Assembly (NCBI RefSeq): GCF_001894925.1
Contig: NZ_BCXD01000008.1
Span: 1-64,000 of the forward strand
Length of the DNA: 64,000 bases
Direction: 5' to 3'
From: Rhodococcus rhodnii NBRC 100604
GTDB lineage: Bacteria > Actinomycetota > Actinomycetes > Mycobacteriales > Mycobacteriaceae
Positions 25,292 through 34,854 of the stretch are shown in pieces. The notes beneath the pieces are model-generated. The model saw nothing but the letters and a program-made list of their open reading frames with translations. It did not search any database and was not told where the DNA came from. Numbering within the stretch: the stretch's first letter is position 1; each line of letters starts with the position of its first letter. A program made the translations under genes and the position numbers.

Positions 25292-26971
25292 CTACGCGGG
25301 CGGTGCGTCGAGTTCCTGCAGGAAGCGGTTCGCGACCTGCATCGCGCGGTCGCCAGAGTCGGCGTCGCCGACGAACACCGCGAACGCGAGGTCGCCGCGT
25401 GAACCGTAGAACCAGCGGTCGTCGTCGTGGCTGCCCGCGGTGCCGATGAGGTCGGGGTAGCGCGCCAGCAGGTTCGCGGGCCCGGTCGCGACGTCGGCGC
25501 GCATCCGGCCGCGGATGCCGTCGAGGATCTCGGGCGGCAGCGACGTGAGGTCGGCGTCGGTGATCGGCGGCTGGTCCTGCACGATCTTCGGCAGCGCGGG
25601 TGCGCCACGCGCGATCGACGACGCGAGGACCGCCATGCCCAGCGGCGTCACCGCCGGGACGTCGCGGGAGCCCATCGCCTGGTCCATCTTCGACTGCGCC
25701 GACGTCAGCACCGCCGTCTGCTGCTCGAGGCCCTGCACCTCGAAGTCGATGCCGAGGCCGAGGGAGCGCGCCGTCTCCTCGAACTGTTCGCTCGACAGAT
25801 CCGCCGGGGACACGCCAGCCTGGCGCGCCGCGGCGTCACGTACGACGTCGAGCCCGCTGCCCGCGGGGTAGAGCCCCGTGAACGCGATCGGCCCCTGCTC
25901 GTACGCCTGGTTGTTCTGTGCGGTCGCGAGGACGGCGCCGGTCGACGGCTGCATCGCGACGACGACGGTCGGCGTCCCGGCGATCACTGCCGCTTCGGTC
26001 GCGGCGAGCTGGATGCGGGGGTCGAGCGTCGCGGGGACGTCGGGCCCGGGCGGGCCCTGGAAGCCTGCCGCGATCTGCGGGCCGCCCTCGCCTTCGCTGA
26101 GCACGGCCCAACCGGCGCTCGCGTCGCGATTCGCCTGCCACACGTTGCGGAGCGGGTCGAGCAGCGGCGTCGAGATGCGCCGGTCGGCCGTGATGAGCGT
26201 CGGCGTCCGGTCGACGACGACGCCGGGGATCGCGAACTTCTCCGGCCCCATGTACTCGTAGTCCTGGTCGCGCAGCCGCACCGCGACGACGGACTCGCCG
26301 GGCTTCTCGGCGAGGTCCGCGAGCATCGACTCGGACGTGATCAGCGGCGCGACGGGCTCGAGGACCTGCGCGAGGCGCCTGGTCGTGTCGGCGGCGTCGG
26401 GCATCTGCGACGGATCGAGCCGGACGGTGTTGATGGTCTGCTCGTTCGCGAGGACACCGCCACCGGCGTCGAGCACGCGTGGCGCGGCGGCGTCGGTGCG
26501 GGTGTACCGGACGGTGCGGCCGTTCTCGACGGCGGTGCCCATGATCTGCGGCTCCCACGAGATGCGCCAGCCGACCGAGAGCTTGCGCAGGCTCGCCTGG
26601 ACGGGGTACTCCCAGTCGCGGCCCTCGCCGAAGTTCCAGCGCGCGTTCATCGTGAAGAAGCCCGATTCGGGGCCGAGTTCCATGAGCTGCTGGACGTCGA
26701 AGTCGGCTTCCTTCGGGTCGAGGCCGTCGAACATCTGCCCGATGACCTCGCGCGCCGCAGCGGGATACGACGTCTGTTCCGCCGCCGTATCCACATCGTG
26801 ATCGCTCAGCGCCCCGACGAACGTGTCGACGACGGATTGCGGCGTCGACTGTTCGTCCTCCCCCGCAACACACGACGCCACCGAGACCGTGAGGGCGGCA
26901 GCGGTTGCGAGAGCGATCGCGAACGTGGCGCGACGACGCGCTCGTGACCGTCCTCTGCTCATGGTCTCCAT
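25292..26971 (-). CDS. Catalytically degenerate penicillin-binding lipoprotein (pseudo-PBP)
   Basis: 559 aa (start at 26971, or ATG 26962; no clear ribosome site). A signal with lipobox-like VSVASC is followed by an NTF2-like MecA_N domain (about 45-160), a dimerisation region and a transpeptidase fold. It is a paralogue of the next gene, but every catalytic motif is lost. SxxK is SGLD in YPAGSGLDVV, the segment carrying SxN is deleted (about 40 residues shorter), and KTGT is GTAG. The open frame is intact, so it is maintained as a protein. It may act as a scaffold or regulator of the active twin, or bind peptidoglycan without catalysis. Confidence 0.85.
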   Translation of the reverse strand: METMSRGRSRARRRATFAIALATAAALTVSVASCVAGEDEQSTPQSVVDTFVGALSDHDVDTAAEQTSYPAAAREVIGQMFDGLDPKEADFDVQQLMELGPESGFFTMNARWNFGEGRDWEYPVQASLRKLSVGWRISWEPQIMGTAVENGRTVRYTRTDAAAPRVLDAGGGVLANEQTINTVRLDPSQMPDAADTTRRLAQVLEPVAPLITSESMLADLAEKPGESVVAVRLRDQDYEYMGPEKFAIPGVVVDRTPTLITADRRISTPLLDPLRNVWQANRDASAGWAVLSEGEGGPQIAAGFQGPPGPDVPATLDPRIQLAATEAAVIAGTPTVVVAMQPSTGAVLATAQNNQAYEQGPIAFTGLYPAGSGLDVVRDAAARQAGVSPADLSSEQFEETARSLGLGIDFEVQGLEQQTAVLTSAQSKMDQAMGSRDVPAVTPLGMAVLASSIARGAPALPKIVQDQPPITDADLTSLPPEILDGIRGRMRADVATGPANLLARYPDLIGTAGSHDDDRWFYGSRGDLAFAVFVGDADSGDRAMQVANRFLQELDAPPA

Positions 26972-27065
26972 CTTGCTACCGATTTGGGCCAGTCAGGACC
27001 ATGTTCCCCTACGAGGTGGTCACGGTTTCGATACGGGTTGAGTTCGGCCCGCGGGGACTGGCCGT

Positions 27066-28847
27066 TCACTCCAGGAACGAGCCCGCGATCTGCAGGGCAG
27101 GGGCGGAGCTGTCGCCGTCCGCGACGAAGACGGCGAACGCGAGATCGCCGCGGATGCCGACGAACCAGCCGTGGGCGGAACCCGTGCCGTCCTCGGCGGT
27201 TCCGGTCTTGCCCAGCAGATCCGGATAGCGCGCGAGCGACGACGCCGTGCCGTTCGCGACGGTCTCGCGCATCATCTCACGGACGTCGGCGAGCACGGCC
27301 GGGTCGAGTGGCGCCGGTGTCTGGTCGGCGGTGCCCTGTTCGCCCGCGAGGATCGACGGCGCGGGCGGTGTGCCGTTCGCGATCGCGGCGGCGACGAGCG
27401 CCATACCGAACGGCGACGCCGTGACCGCGCCCTGGCCGATCGCCGTCTCGACGCGTGCCGCGGGGGTGTCGGCGGGCGGCACCGATCCCGTCACCGTCGT
27501 GAGGGCCGGGGTGGTGTAGTCGATGCCGAGGCCCAGCGAGAGCGCGGTCTGCTGGAGCCGGTCGGGCTCCATGCCCACCGCGAGCCTGCCCATCGTCGTG
27601 TTGCACGACTGCGCGAAGGCCGTGTGCAGCGGGACGGCACCGAGGTCGAAGTTGTCGTCGTTGGGAATCTGCCTGCCCTCGATGTTCTCGGTTCCCGGGC
27701 ACGGCAGCACGGTGTCGGGCGTCACCTCGCCGCTGCCGAGGGCCGCCGCCGTCGTGACGGTCTTGAACGTCGAGCCCGGTGGGTACAGCCCGGTCAGCGC
27801 GATCGGCCCGAGCGCGGCGGCGGGGTCGTTCTGGGCCATCGCGACGATCTCGCCGGTCGACGGCCGGATCGCGACGAGTGCCGCCTGCCGTCCCTCCGCG
27901 GCGACCGACTGTTGCGCGGCCTGCTGCCGGCCGAGGTCGAGCGTCGTCCGGAGCGCCGGGACGTCGCGGCCCTCCTCGCCGGCGATCGTCGTCGCCGTGC
28001 CGTCCTGGGCGACGGACTGCACGGCCCAGCCCGCGGCCTCGTCGGCGCGCCGCTGCCATTCGTCGGTGATCCCTCCGAACAGCGGCGACGACAGATCCTT
28101 GTCGTCCGTGAGCAGCCGCGCCTGCGGGACGAGGACGATGCCCGAGAGCGGAGCGAGGCGGTCGCGGATCGGCGCGAGATCGCTCTCGCGCAGCGCGACG
28201 GCCGTGGCGGGCGCCCCCTGCGCGTCGGCGAGCGAACCGGCCAGCGACTCCGGTGTGATCGTGGGGACCACAGTCGAGAGGATCCCGGCCAGCGAGCCCA
28301 GGTCGGTGGTCTGGTCGTACTGCACGAGCGTGACGGTCTGCTGCGACATGAGGGCGCGGCCGTCCTCGGTGAGGACGGGGGCGGGAGTGCCGCTCGTCGG
28401 CGTGTAGCGCAGCGTCGTGGTGTCCGAGGCGCCGGGCGCGAGAACGGCCGGATCCCAGTCGATCCGCCAGCCTTCCGGCGTGTCGGTCGCGCGGGCGTTC
28501 GTCGTGTACTCCCACAGCCGTTCGCCACCCGCGGGTGCCGAACCGAAGTTCCAGGCGGCGTCGAGGTCGAAGGTCGCGCCGTCGTCGGTCTCGGCGACGT
28601 TCGCGGGCGAGTACACGCCCGACGTCCCGAGACCCGCGAACAGTGCGGAGATGGTCTCGGTCGCCGCGGCGGGGTCGGTCGTCAGCCCCGCGGCCGCGGC
28701 GGCGTCGTCGCGGACCAGCGCGTCGGCGAACTGCTCCGCGAGTTGTTCGGGACCGCTGTCACCTCCGCATGCGGTGAGCAGGGCTGCGGCGATCGCACCG
28801 GTGAGCGTCCCGGCGAGGACTCTGGATGTGCGCACGCGCCCGATCAT
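27066..28847 (-). CDS. Class B penicillin-binding lipoprotein (D,D-transpeptidase)
   Basis: 593 aa from ATG 28847 (GTG 28835 possible). The lipobox LLTAC is followed by an MecA_N/NTF2-like domain, a PBP dimer region and a transpeptidase domain. All three active-site motifs are intact: SxxK in YPPGSTFKTV, SxN in AQSCNTT, and KTG in LGKTGTAED. It crosslinks peptidoglycan at the outer face of the membrane and resembles mycobacterial Rv2864c. It lies upstream of its degenerate paralogue on the same strand, with 95 bp between them. Confidence 0.93.
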   Translation of the reverse strand: MIGRVRTSRVLAGTLTGAIAAALLTACGGDSGPEQLAEQFADALVRDDAAAAAGLTTDPAAATETISALFAGLGTSGVYSPANVAETDDGATFDLDAAWNFGSAPAGGERLWEYTTNARATDTPEGWRIDWDPAVLAPGASDTTTLRYTPTSGTPAPVLTEDGRALMSQQTVTLVQYDQTTDLGSLAGILSTVVPTITPESLAGSLADAQGAPATAVALRESDLAPIRDRLAPLSGIVLVPQARLLTDDKDLSSPLFGGITDEWQRRADEAAGWAVQSVAQDGTATTIAGEEGRDVPALRTTLDLGRQQAAQQSVAAEGRQAALVAIRPSTGEIVAMAQNDPAAALGPIALTGLYPPGSTFKTVTTAAALGSGEVTPDTVLPCPGTENIEGRQIPNDDNFDLGAVPLHTAFAQSCNTTMGRLAVGMEPDRLQQTALSLGLGIDYTTPALTTVTGSVPPADTPAARVETAIGQGAVTASPFGMALVAAAIANGTPPAPSILAGEQGTADQTPAPLDPAVLADVREMMRETVANGTASSLARYPDLLGKTGTAEDGTGSAHGWFVGIRGDLAFAVFVADGDSSAPALQIAGSFLE

Positions 28848-29088
28848 GCCTTGCCGCACCGACGTTCGGGGGCGAGTGAGCAGATCGGGTGGATATCCCG
28901 TTGCAGCCGCCCGAGGCGTCACGTAGCCTGGAGCGGCAGTTGCCCCCGATGTCAGGAGTCCGGAGTTGCTCGCTCGGAAGTGACCCACCGCCGCCGCGCA
29001 CAGTCGTGGCGACGACCGTCTCGCAGTCGCCACACCTCGTATCACTCGATGTGCAGCAGCGACGCGAACACCACTTCCCGGAGGCTCC

Positions 29089-30672
29089 ATGTCCACCCCC
29101 GCCGTCGCACTGTCCGACCTCACCTTCACCACCACCGAGGGCGACCCCGTCCTCTCGGGCGTCGACGCGACGTTCACGACGGGGAGCACCGGCGTCGTGG
29201 GGCTCAACGGATCCGGCAAAAGCACCCTGCTGCAGATGATCTCGGGAGACCTCGCACCCACCCGCGGGTCCGTGTCGATCACGGGCCGTGTGGGAGTGCT
29301 GCGTCAGGACATCACGACCGACCCGTCGCTCCGCGTTTCCGAGGTGCTCGGCATCGCCGCCGTCCGCAGCGCACTGACGCGGATCGAGGCGGGCAGTACC
29401 GACCCGGCCGACTTCGGGGCGGTCGACGACCTCTGGGACGTCGACGAGCGGGCGCTGTCGGTACTCCATCGGCTCGGCCTCGCGAAACTCGTTCCCACTG
29501 TGGCGGAACTGGACCGCACCGTCGGGACGCTCTCGGGTGGCGAGACGGTGCTGCTGGGACTGTCGGCACTGCTGCTCGATCGGCCCGACGTGCTCCTTCT
29601 CGACGAACCGACGAACAATCTCGACGACGCCGCGCGGGCGCGACTCGAGTCCGCGATCGCCGATCACCCCGGTGCCGTGATCGTGGCGAGCCACGACCGC
29701 GCGCTGCTCGACCGGATGGACGCGATCGCCGAGGTGCGCGATCACGGCGTCCGGATGTTCGGTGGCAACTTCTCGCACTACGAGGAGGTCGTCGCCGACG
29801 AGCAACGCGCGGCCCGGAGTGCGGTGCGCGACGCGCGCTCCGACGTCGCGCGGCAGAAGCGGGATCTCGACAACGCCCGGACGACCATCGCGCATCGGGA
29901 ACGCTACGGCCGCAGGATGTCCGAGAACAAGCGTGAACCCAAGATCATCATGGGCGCCCGCAAACGTGCCGCCCAGGTCTCGGCGGGCAAGTTGCGCGGC
30001 GAGCACGAGGAGAACCTCGAGGACGCCCGGGCGGCACTCGACACCGCACAGGGCGCCGTTCGCGACGACGGCCATATCCGAATCGATCTGCCGGACACCG
30101 TGGTTCACGCATCGCAGCGCGTCGTCGAGGTCGAGGACGAGACACTGCGGACCGGCCAGACCGTGTCGCTCACGCTCGTCGGTCCCGAGCGCATGACACT
30201 CTCGGGGCACAACGGCGTCGGCAAGACGACGCTGCTCGACCTGCTCGCGCAGCGCTCGACGGTGCCGTGCCGGTCGCTGCATCAGCGGCTCGACGTGTTC
30301 GACGAGGAACTCACGCTCCTCGAGAACGTCGCGAAGGCGAATCCGCACACGACACCGCAGCAGCTTCGGGCGCGGCTCGCGCGCTTCCTGTTCCCGGGGC
30401 GACGCAGCGAGACTCCGGTGCGGGTGCTCTCGGGCGGCGAACGGTTGCGGGCTGCGCTCGCGACGGTGCTGCTCGCCGATCCGCCTCCGGGCCTGCTGCT
30501 CCTCGACGAGCCGACGAACAACCTCGATCTCGCGAGCGTCGGGCATCTCGTGGAGGCGCTGCGCGGGTACCGTGGCGCGGTGGTCGTCGTGAGTCACGAC
30601 GAGCGATTCCTGGACGATCTGGAGCCCACCCGGCGGCTCGAACTGACCGATGAGGAGCTGGTGACGCTGTGA
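29089..30672 (+). CDS. ABC-F family ATPase
   Basis: 527 aa with GGAGG 4 nt before ATG 29089. It has two ABC domains and no membrane segment. Walker A sites are GLNGSGKSTL and GHNGVGKTTL, signatures are LSGGETVLL and LSGGERLRA, and both Walker B motifs read LLLDEPTNNLD. The interdomain linker (about 240-330) is charged. ABC-F proteins act on the ribosome, either in translation or by displacing antibiotics. The divergent linker and the pairing with a hydrolase fit an antibiotic-protection type better than housekeeping EttA, but that is inference. Overlaps the hydrolase start (GTGA). Confidence 0.88.
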   Translation: MSTPAVALSDLTFTTTEGDPVLSGVDATFTTGSTGVVGLNGSGKSTLLQMISGDLAPTRGSVSITGRVGVLRQDITTDPSLRVSEVLGIAAVRSALTRIEAGSTDPADFGAVDDLWDVDERALSVLHRLGLAKLVPTVAELDRTVGTLSGGETVLLGLSALLLDRPDVLLLDEPTNNLDDAARARLESAIADHPGAVIVASHDRALLDRMDAIAEVRDHGVRMFGGNFSHYEEVVADEQRAARSAVRDARSDVARQKRDLDNARTTIAHRERYGRRMSENKREPKIIMGARKRAAQVSAGKLRGEHEENLEDARAALDTAQGAVRDDGHIRIDLPDTVVHASQRVVEVEDETLRTGQTVSLTLVGPERMTLSGHNGVGKTTLLDLLAQRSTVPCRSLHQRLDVFDEELTLLENVAKANPHTTPQQLRARLARFLFPGRRSETPVRVLSGGERLRAALATVLLADPPPGLLLLDEPTNNLDLASVGHLVEALRGYRGAVVVVSHDERFLDDLEPTRRLELTDEELVTL

Positions 30673-31478
30673 GCGACGATCGCGGTGTCGTGCCCAGTCC
30701 CGTCGACGGTGTCGAGATCGCCTACGAGGCATCGGGTTCGGGCGATCCGCTCGTGCTGCTGCACGGGTCGGCGCTCTCGCGCGCGATCTGGCGCGGACTC
30801 GGCTACGTGCGGGCGCTCCGTGACACGCACCGCGTGGTTCTCGTCGATCTGCGCGGGCACGGCCGCAGCGGCAAACCGACTGCGCCCGAGGCGTATGCGA
30901 TGGGAACGGTCACCGCGGACGTCGCCGCGGTGCTCGACGCGCTCGACATCGCACGAGCGGACGTGTTCGGTTATTCGTTCGGCGGAAGGACGGCACTGTC
31001 GCTCGCTACCGAGCATCCTGATCGGGTGCGGCGGCTCGTCCTCGGCGGCGCGAGCAGTGCCGCGCAGGCAGGCTCGTTCGATCGGCTGTTCTTCAGCGGC
31101 TGTGTCGACGTCCTCGAACGCAGCGGCGTCGAGGGGTTTCTCGACGGCTGGGAGGAGCGGCGCGGCAGCGAGGTCGACGCCGCGACCGCCGCTGCGTTCC
31201 GTGCGAACGACGCCGCCGCACTCGCCGCGTACATGCGGCGGATGGACGTCGAACCGGGTATCGCCGACGACGCCCTCGCCCGGGTGACGGCGCCGACCCT
31301 CGTTCTCGTCGGATCCCGCGACCACGAGCGGATTTCCGACGCCGAGCACCCGGCCGCGACGATCCCGGATGCCCGGCTGACCGTCGTGGACGGCGCAGAT
31401 CACGGGACGATGCTCGCCCACCGCGACGAAGTGCTGGACGCGGTGGCTCCGTTCCTCGGTGACCCGATCAGCTCGTGA
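30669..31478 (+). CDS. Alpha/beta hydrolase
   Basis: 269 aa from GTG 30669, coupled to the ABC-F gene by a 4-bp overlap. The oxyanion loop is LLHGSALSRAIW, the nucleophile elbow is GYSFGG, and the catalytic His is in DGADHGTML; the Asp is likely in VGSRDHERI. VDLRGHGRSGKP is the usual strand-4 motif. The substrate is unknown. Its last 11 bp overlap the convergent esterase gene. Confidence 0.85.
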   Translation: MSDDRGVVPSPVDGVEIAYEASGSGDPLVLLHGSALSRAIWRGLGYVRALRDTHRVVLVDLRGHGRSGKPTAPEAYAMGTVTADVAAVLDALDIARADVFGYSFGGRTALSLATEHPDRVRRLVLGGASSAAQAGSFDRLFFSGCVDVLERSGVEGFLDGWEERRGSEVDAATAAAFRANDAAALAAYMRRMDVEPGIADDALARVTAPTLVLVGSRDHERISDAEHPAATIPDARLTVVDGADHGTMLAHRDEVLDAVAPFLGDPISS

Positions 31479-32769
31479 TGCCGAGCCTGGTCGCGAGCCA
31501 CGGCAATGCATCTCGCAGCCCTGCAGCCCACACCTCGAAGCTGTGGCCGCCCGGCGTCGTGACGAACTGCACGTCCATGCCCGCCCCGCGAGCGGCCTGA
31601 TACAGCGTCTGCAGCCCGGGCGCGTAGGTCGCATCGTCGGCGCCGACGACGAACATTCCCGCCGAGTCCGGATACGTGCGGTGAGCGAGCAGGTCCTGCG
31701 GGTTCACCGCCGCGAACGCCGCCGCGTCGCCACCGAAGGCGGCGTCGAGCGTGCGCTGCCGGTCGCCGAGAGTCGGTTCGAGTTGGCCCGAGAGGTCGAG
31801 GAAGGTCGGGTACACGTCGGGGTGGTTCGTCGTCATCTGCAGCGAACACGTTCCGCCGTAGGAGAGTCCACCGATCGCCCACTGCCGGCGGTCGTGCGAC
31901 GCCTGGAGGTTCGCGTCCACCCACGCGGGGACGTCCGTCGCGAGGTACGTCGCGACGTTGCCGAGCGGCGAGTCGACGCAGAGCGGGTTGCCGAACTGAG
32001 TTCCCGTCGCGTCGGCGACGACGACGATCGGCGCGAGACCGCCGTGCGCCGCGGCGAAAGCGTCCATCGTCGTGGGGAGTTCACCGCCCGTGAGCCAGTC
32101 CTCGGGGCTGCCGGGCTGGCCTGCGAGCATCACGAGGACGGGCAGGATCGGCCTCGGGTCGGCGAAGTAGGCAGGCGGAAAGTAGATCTGGGCCGGCCGC
32201 GCACCGAATCCCGATGTCACGCCGGGGATCGGTGTCTGGACGACCAGCCCACCGTCGCGGAGGTTCGGCGGCGGCGACCAGTGGGCGTCCAGCGGCGTGT
32301 CGGCGATCGTCTGCGACGCCGGGCTCGTGGCGTCGGTGATGCTGCCGCGGGCGAAGGGATCGACACCGAACAGCGACCCGATCGTCGGGTACGCGTAGAA
32401 AACGCGGTTGATCTGGTTTCCGGCGAAGGCGACGACGGCGAGCGCCGCGAGGAGGGCGGCGAGCCACGAGCGCACGCGACCGCGCACGAGGGCACGCGGC
32501 ACGATCAGCAGGCACGCACCGATCGCGCTCCCGCCCCACACGTAGACGATCGGCTCGATGGGATCCGGGAACGGTCGCAGCACCTTCTCGACGAGCACCC
32601 ACACCGCCGCGGTAACGGCGACCGCGACGAGCAGCGTGATCGGGAGGGCGCGCCACCGGAACCACCGCGCCCGTCCCGCGAGCAGCCACACGGCGCTCGC
32701 GACGGCCACCGCCGCGAGCACCCACGGCACCCCGCCGTCCAGCAGATCGACCTCGGTGAGCCATCGCAC
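31468..32769 (-). CDS. Membrane-anchored esterase (antigen 85 / esterase-D fold)
   Basis: 433 aa from GTG 32769. Four N-terminal membrane helices (about residues 15-125) anchor an extracytoplasmic esterase-D domain. The nucleophile is in GGLSYGGTCS, an Asp is in VVGADDATY and the His is in PGGHSFEVW, which together form a catalytic triad. The same layout is seen in mycobacterial and corynebacterial mycolyltransferase-related or cell-wall esterases. The acyl substrate is not shown by the sequence. Confidence 0.82.
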   Translation of the reverse strand: MRWLTEVDLLDGGVPWVLAAVAVASAVWLLAGRARWFRWRALPITLLVAVAVTAAVWVLVEKVLRPFPDPIEPIVYVWGGSAIGACLLIVPRALVRGRVRSWLAALLAALAVVAFAGNQINRVFYAYPTIGSLFGVDPFARGSITDATSPASQTIADTPLDAHWSPPPNLRDGGLVVQTPIPGVTSGFGARPAQIYFPPAYFADPRPILPVLVMLAGQPGSPEDWLTGGELPTTMDAFAAAHGGLAPIVVVADATGTQFGNPLCVDSPLGNVATYLATDVPAWVDANLQASHDRRQWAIGGLSYGGTCSLQMTTNHPDVYPTFLDLSGQLEPTLGDRQRTLDAAFGGDAAAFAAVNPQDLLAHRTYPDSAGMFVVGADDATYAPGLQTLYQAARGAGMDVQFVTTPGGHSFEVWAAGLRDALPWLATRLGITS

Positions 32770-32841
32770 CCGGCCAGCGTACGACTGCGCGCGACGTCCG
32801 GCCCCGCGGTCCGGGCGTGTCGTGGCCGGTACGCTCGGGGG

Positions 32842-33435
32842 GTGACGTTCATCAAGGTCTGCGGGCTGCGCGATGCCGCTGCGGTCGACGCCGCGGTGGC
32901 CGCGGGAGCAGACGCCGTCGGTTTCGTGTTCGCGCCGCGCAGCGTGCGCGCCGTGGCGGCCGCGGAGGCCGCCGCTCTCGTGGATCTGCTGCCCGCGACG
33001 GTCGAGGCGATCGGGGTGTTCCAGGACGCGAGCGCCGAGGACGTCGTCCGGACGGTGCGGGCGGCCGGGATCGGGACGGCGCAAGTGCACGGCGCGTGGT
33101 CGTCCGCCGACACCGAGTACGTGCGCGGCGCCGGAGTGCGCGTCGTCCGCGCCGTCGTCGCGGGATCGCACGACGACGACACGGGCGCCGAGCGGCTGCT
33201 CGTGGACGGCGCCGTCGCGGGCGCCGGCCGCACCTGGGACTGGTCGGGAGCGCTGCCGGCCACAGAACGCTGGATTCTCGCGGGTGGCCTCGATCCGGAC
33301 AACGTCGAGGTTGCCCTGCGCGTCACCGGAGCGTGGGGAGTCGACGTGTCGAGCGGTGTCGAGTCGTCCCGCGGCGTCAAGGACGTCTCCCTCATCGCGC
33401 GGTTCGTCGCCGCGGCCCGGAGTGCAGCTGCCTGA
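32842..33435 (+). CDS. trpF: Phosphoribosylanthranilate isomerase
   Basis: 197 aa from GTG 32842, the usual length. It catalyses the Amadori rearrangement of N-(5'-phosphoribosyl)anthranilate in tryptophan synthesis. The beta-1 catalytic Cys is in FIKVCGLRD, the phosphate sites are in GFVFAPRSVR and LAGGLDPDNV, and the catalytic Asp is in LLVDG; GVDVSSGVESSRGVKD is the C-terminal signature. No other trp gene is nearby. Most Mycobacteriales use PriA for this step, so a stand-alone TrpF is notable. Confidence 0.92.
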   Translation: MTFIKVCGLRDAAAVDAAVAAGADAVGFVFAPRSVRAVAAAEAAALVDLLPATVEAIGVFQDASAEDVVRTVRAAGIGTAQVHGAWSSADTEYVRGAGVRVVRAVVAGSHDDDTGAERLLVDGAVAGAGRTWDWSGALPATERWILAGGLDPDNVEVALRVTGAWGVDVSSGVESSRGVKDVSLIARFVAAARSAAA

Positions 33436-33487
33436 GCGTGCGGACGTAGCTCACCGAAATCGGCGCGCGCGTGCCATAGTTCCGCGC

Positions 33488-33934
33488 ATGAAATCTGGAA
33501 TACCCGCTGTGACGCCGTGGTTCGTCTCCGTGTTCCGTGCCGTGATCGGCTTTCTGCTGCTGTGCCACGGGACGTCGACGCTGTTCGCGTGGCCCGTCGC
33601 ACCGTGGAACGGAGCGGCGACGCCGTTCACCGAGTGGCCCGGCGGCTGGGCCGGATCGATCGAGCTCGTCGCGGGAGTGCTGTTGATTCTCGGACTGTTC
33701 ACGCGGAGCGCGGCTTTCGTCGCGTCGGGCACATTGGCCGTCGCGTACTTCTGGAAGCATCAGCCCGACGGCGCGCTTCCCATCGGGAACGAGGGCGAAT
33801 CGGCCGTGCTGTTTTGCTGGGCACTGCTCGCGCTCGTGTTCCTGGGGCCGGGACGAGTCGCGCTCGACCGGCTGATCGGGCGCTCGGCTCCGGAGCGCGA
33901 GCCGTCACCGCGGATCACCGAATCGGTGTCGTAG
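33488..33934 (+). CDS. DoxX family membrane protein
   Basis: 148 aa from ATG 33488. Four helices, with the DoxX features RAVIGFLLLCHGTSTLF and ELVAGVLLILGLFTRSAAF and a conserved FWKHQPDGALPIGNEGE loop. It is an integral membrane protein related to MauE/thiosulfate:quinone oxidoreductase subunits. The exact role is unknown. It is convergent with the following hydrolase, with 7 bp between stops. Confidence 0.88.
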   Translation: MKSGIPAVTPWFVSVFRAVIGFLLLCHGTSTLFAWPVAPWNGAATPFTEWPGGWAGSIELVAGVLLILGLFTRSAAFVASGTLAVAYFWKHQPDGALPIGNEGESAVLFCWALLALVFLGPGRVALDRLIGRSAPEREPSPRITESVS

Positions 33935-33941
33935 CCGCGAA

Positions 33942-34829
33942 TCAGTCTGACGGCGAATCGTTCTCACGAGTGGCCGCCCACGCCGCGAGAACGACGCGCA
34001 CCGCGGCGACGAGGGCGAGTGGCCGGTCGATCATGACGTGATGGCCCGCATCGGGGATCTCGGCGACGATCGCCGACTCACCGAAGCGGGCCGTCATGTC
34101 GGCCATCTGATCGTCGGTGACGATGCCGTGCTCGGCGCGCAGATATGCAGTCCGACAGCGTGGGTCGTCGGCGCCGAGGTGCTCGTTGCCCGAGCGGGTC
34201 ATGAGCGCGGGATCGAACTTCCACGACCAGCCGCCCGGCACCTCGCGCATCGACTCCCGCGCGATGTGGTCGCGGACTTCCGGCACCGCGGCGTCCTGCG
34301 GTGGCACGAAACGGAAGTGCGCGAGCGCGTCGTCACGCGTCGGGTAGACCTTGATGGGACCGAACGCGCGCTTCGCCCGTGCTGCCTCCTCTTCGGGGGT
34401 CCGCTCGACGATCGGCGAGTCGATCATCGCGATGCCCGCGAGGTGCTCGCCGAACAGGCGTGCGGCCACCCACGCGATCATCCCGCCCATGCTGTGCCCG
34501 ACGACTGTCGGGCGTCCCGCGATGCCCGCGGGGCCCGCGACCTCGAGCACCTCGCGCGCCCACGTCTCGAGCCCGTACTGCTCGCGCCGGTCGCTGTCGC
34601 CGTGCCCGGTGAGATCGAGCGCGACGACCCGGTGCGGATCGCCGTGAATCGCCGTCCGCGTGAGGAGCGGACCGATGTGATCCCACCAGCGCGCATTCGC
34701 CGCGCCGCCGTGGACCAGGACGAGGCCGGGCGTGCCGACCGGCCCCCACGCCCGGTAGCGGACGGTGGCGCCGTCGACGTCCACCGCTCCCGTGTCGACG
34801 GGCGCGGCGAGGGCGTCGGTGATCCACAT
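33942..34829 (-). CDS. Alpha/beta hydrolase
   Basis: 295 aa from ATG 34829; the frame extends upstream into the permease gene without coding support. The oxyanion motif is LVHGGAANARWWDH, the nucleophile elbow is GHSMGGMI, and the C-terminal His is in PDAGHHVMIDRP. It follows the ABC-2 permease by 25 bp on the same strand and may be cotranscribed with the exporter. Substrate unknown. Confidence 0.88.
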   Translation of the reverse strand: MWITDALAAPVDTGAVDVDGATVRYRAWGPVGTPGLVLVHGGAANARWWDHIGPLLTRTAIHGDPHRVVALDLTGHGDSDRREQYGLETWAREVLEVAGPAGIAGRPTVVGHSMGGMIAWVAARLFGEHLAGIAMIDSPIVERTPEEEAARAKRAFGPIKVYPTRDDALAHFRFVPPQDAAVPEVRDHIARESMREVPGGWSWKFDPALMTRSGNEHLGADDPRCRTAYLRAEHGIVTDDQMADMTARFGESAIVAEIPDAGHHVMIDRPLALVAAVRVVLAAWAATRENDSPSD

Positions 34830-34854
34830 GGCAGCCACGATAGGCGCTGCGCGC

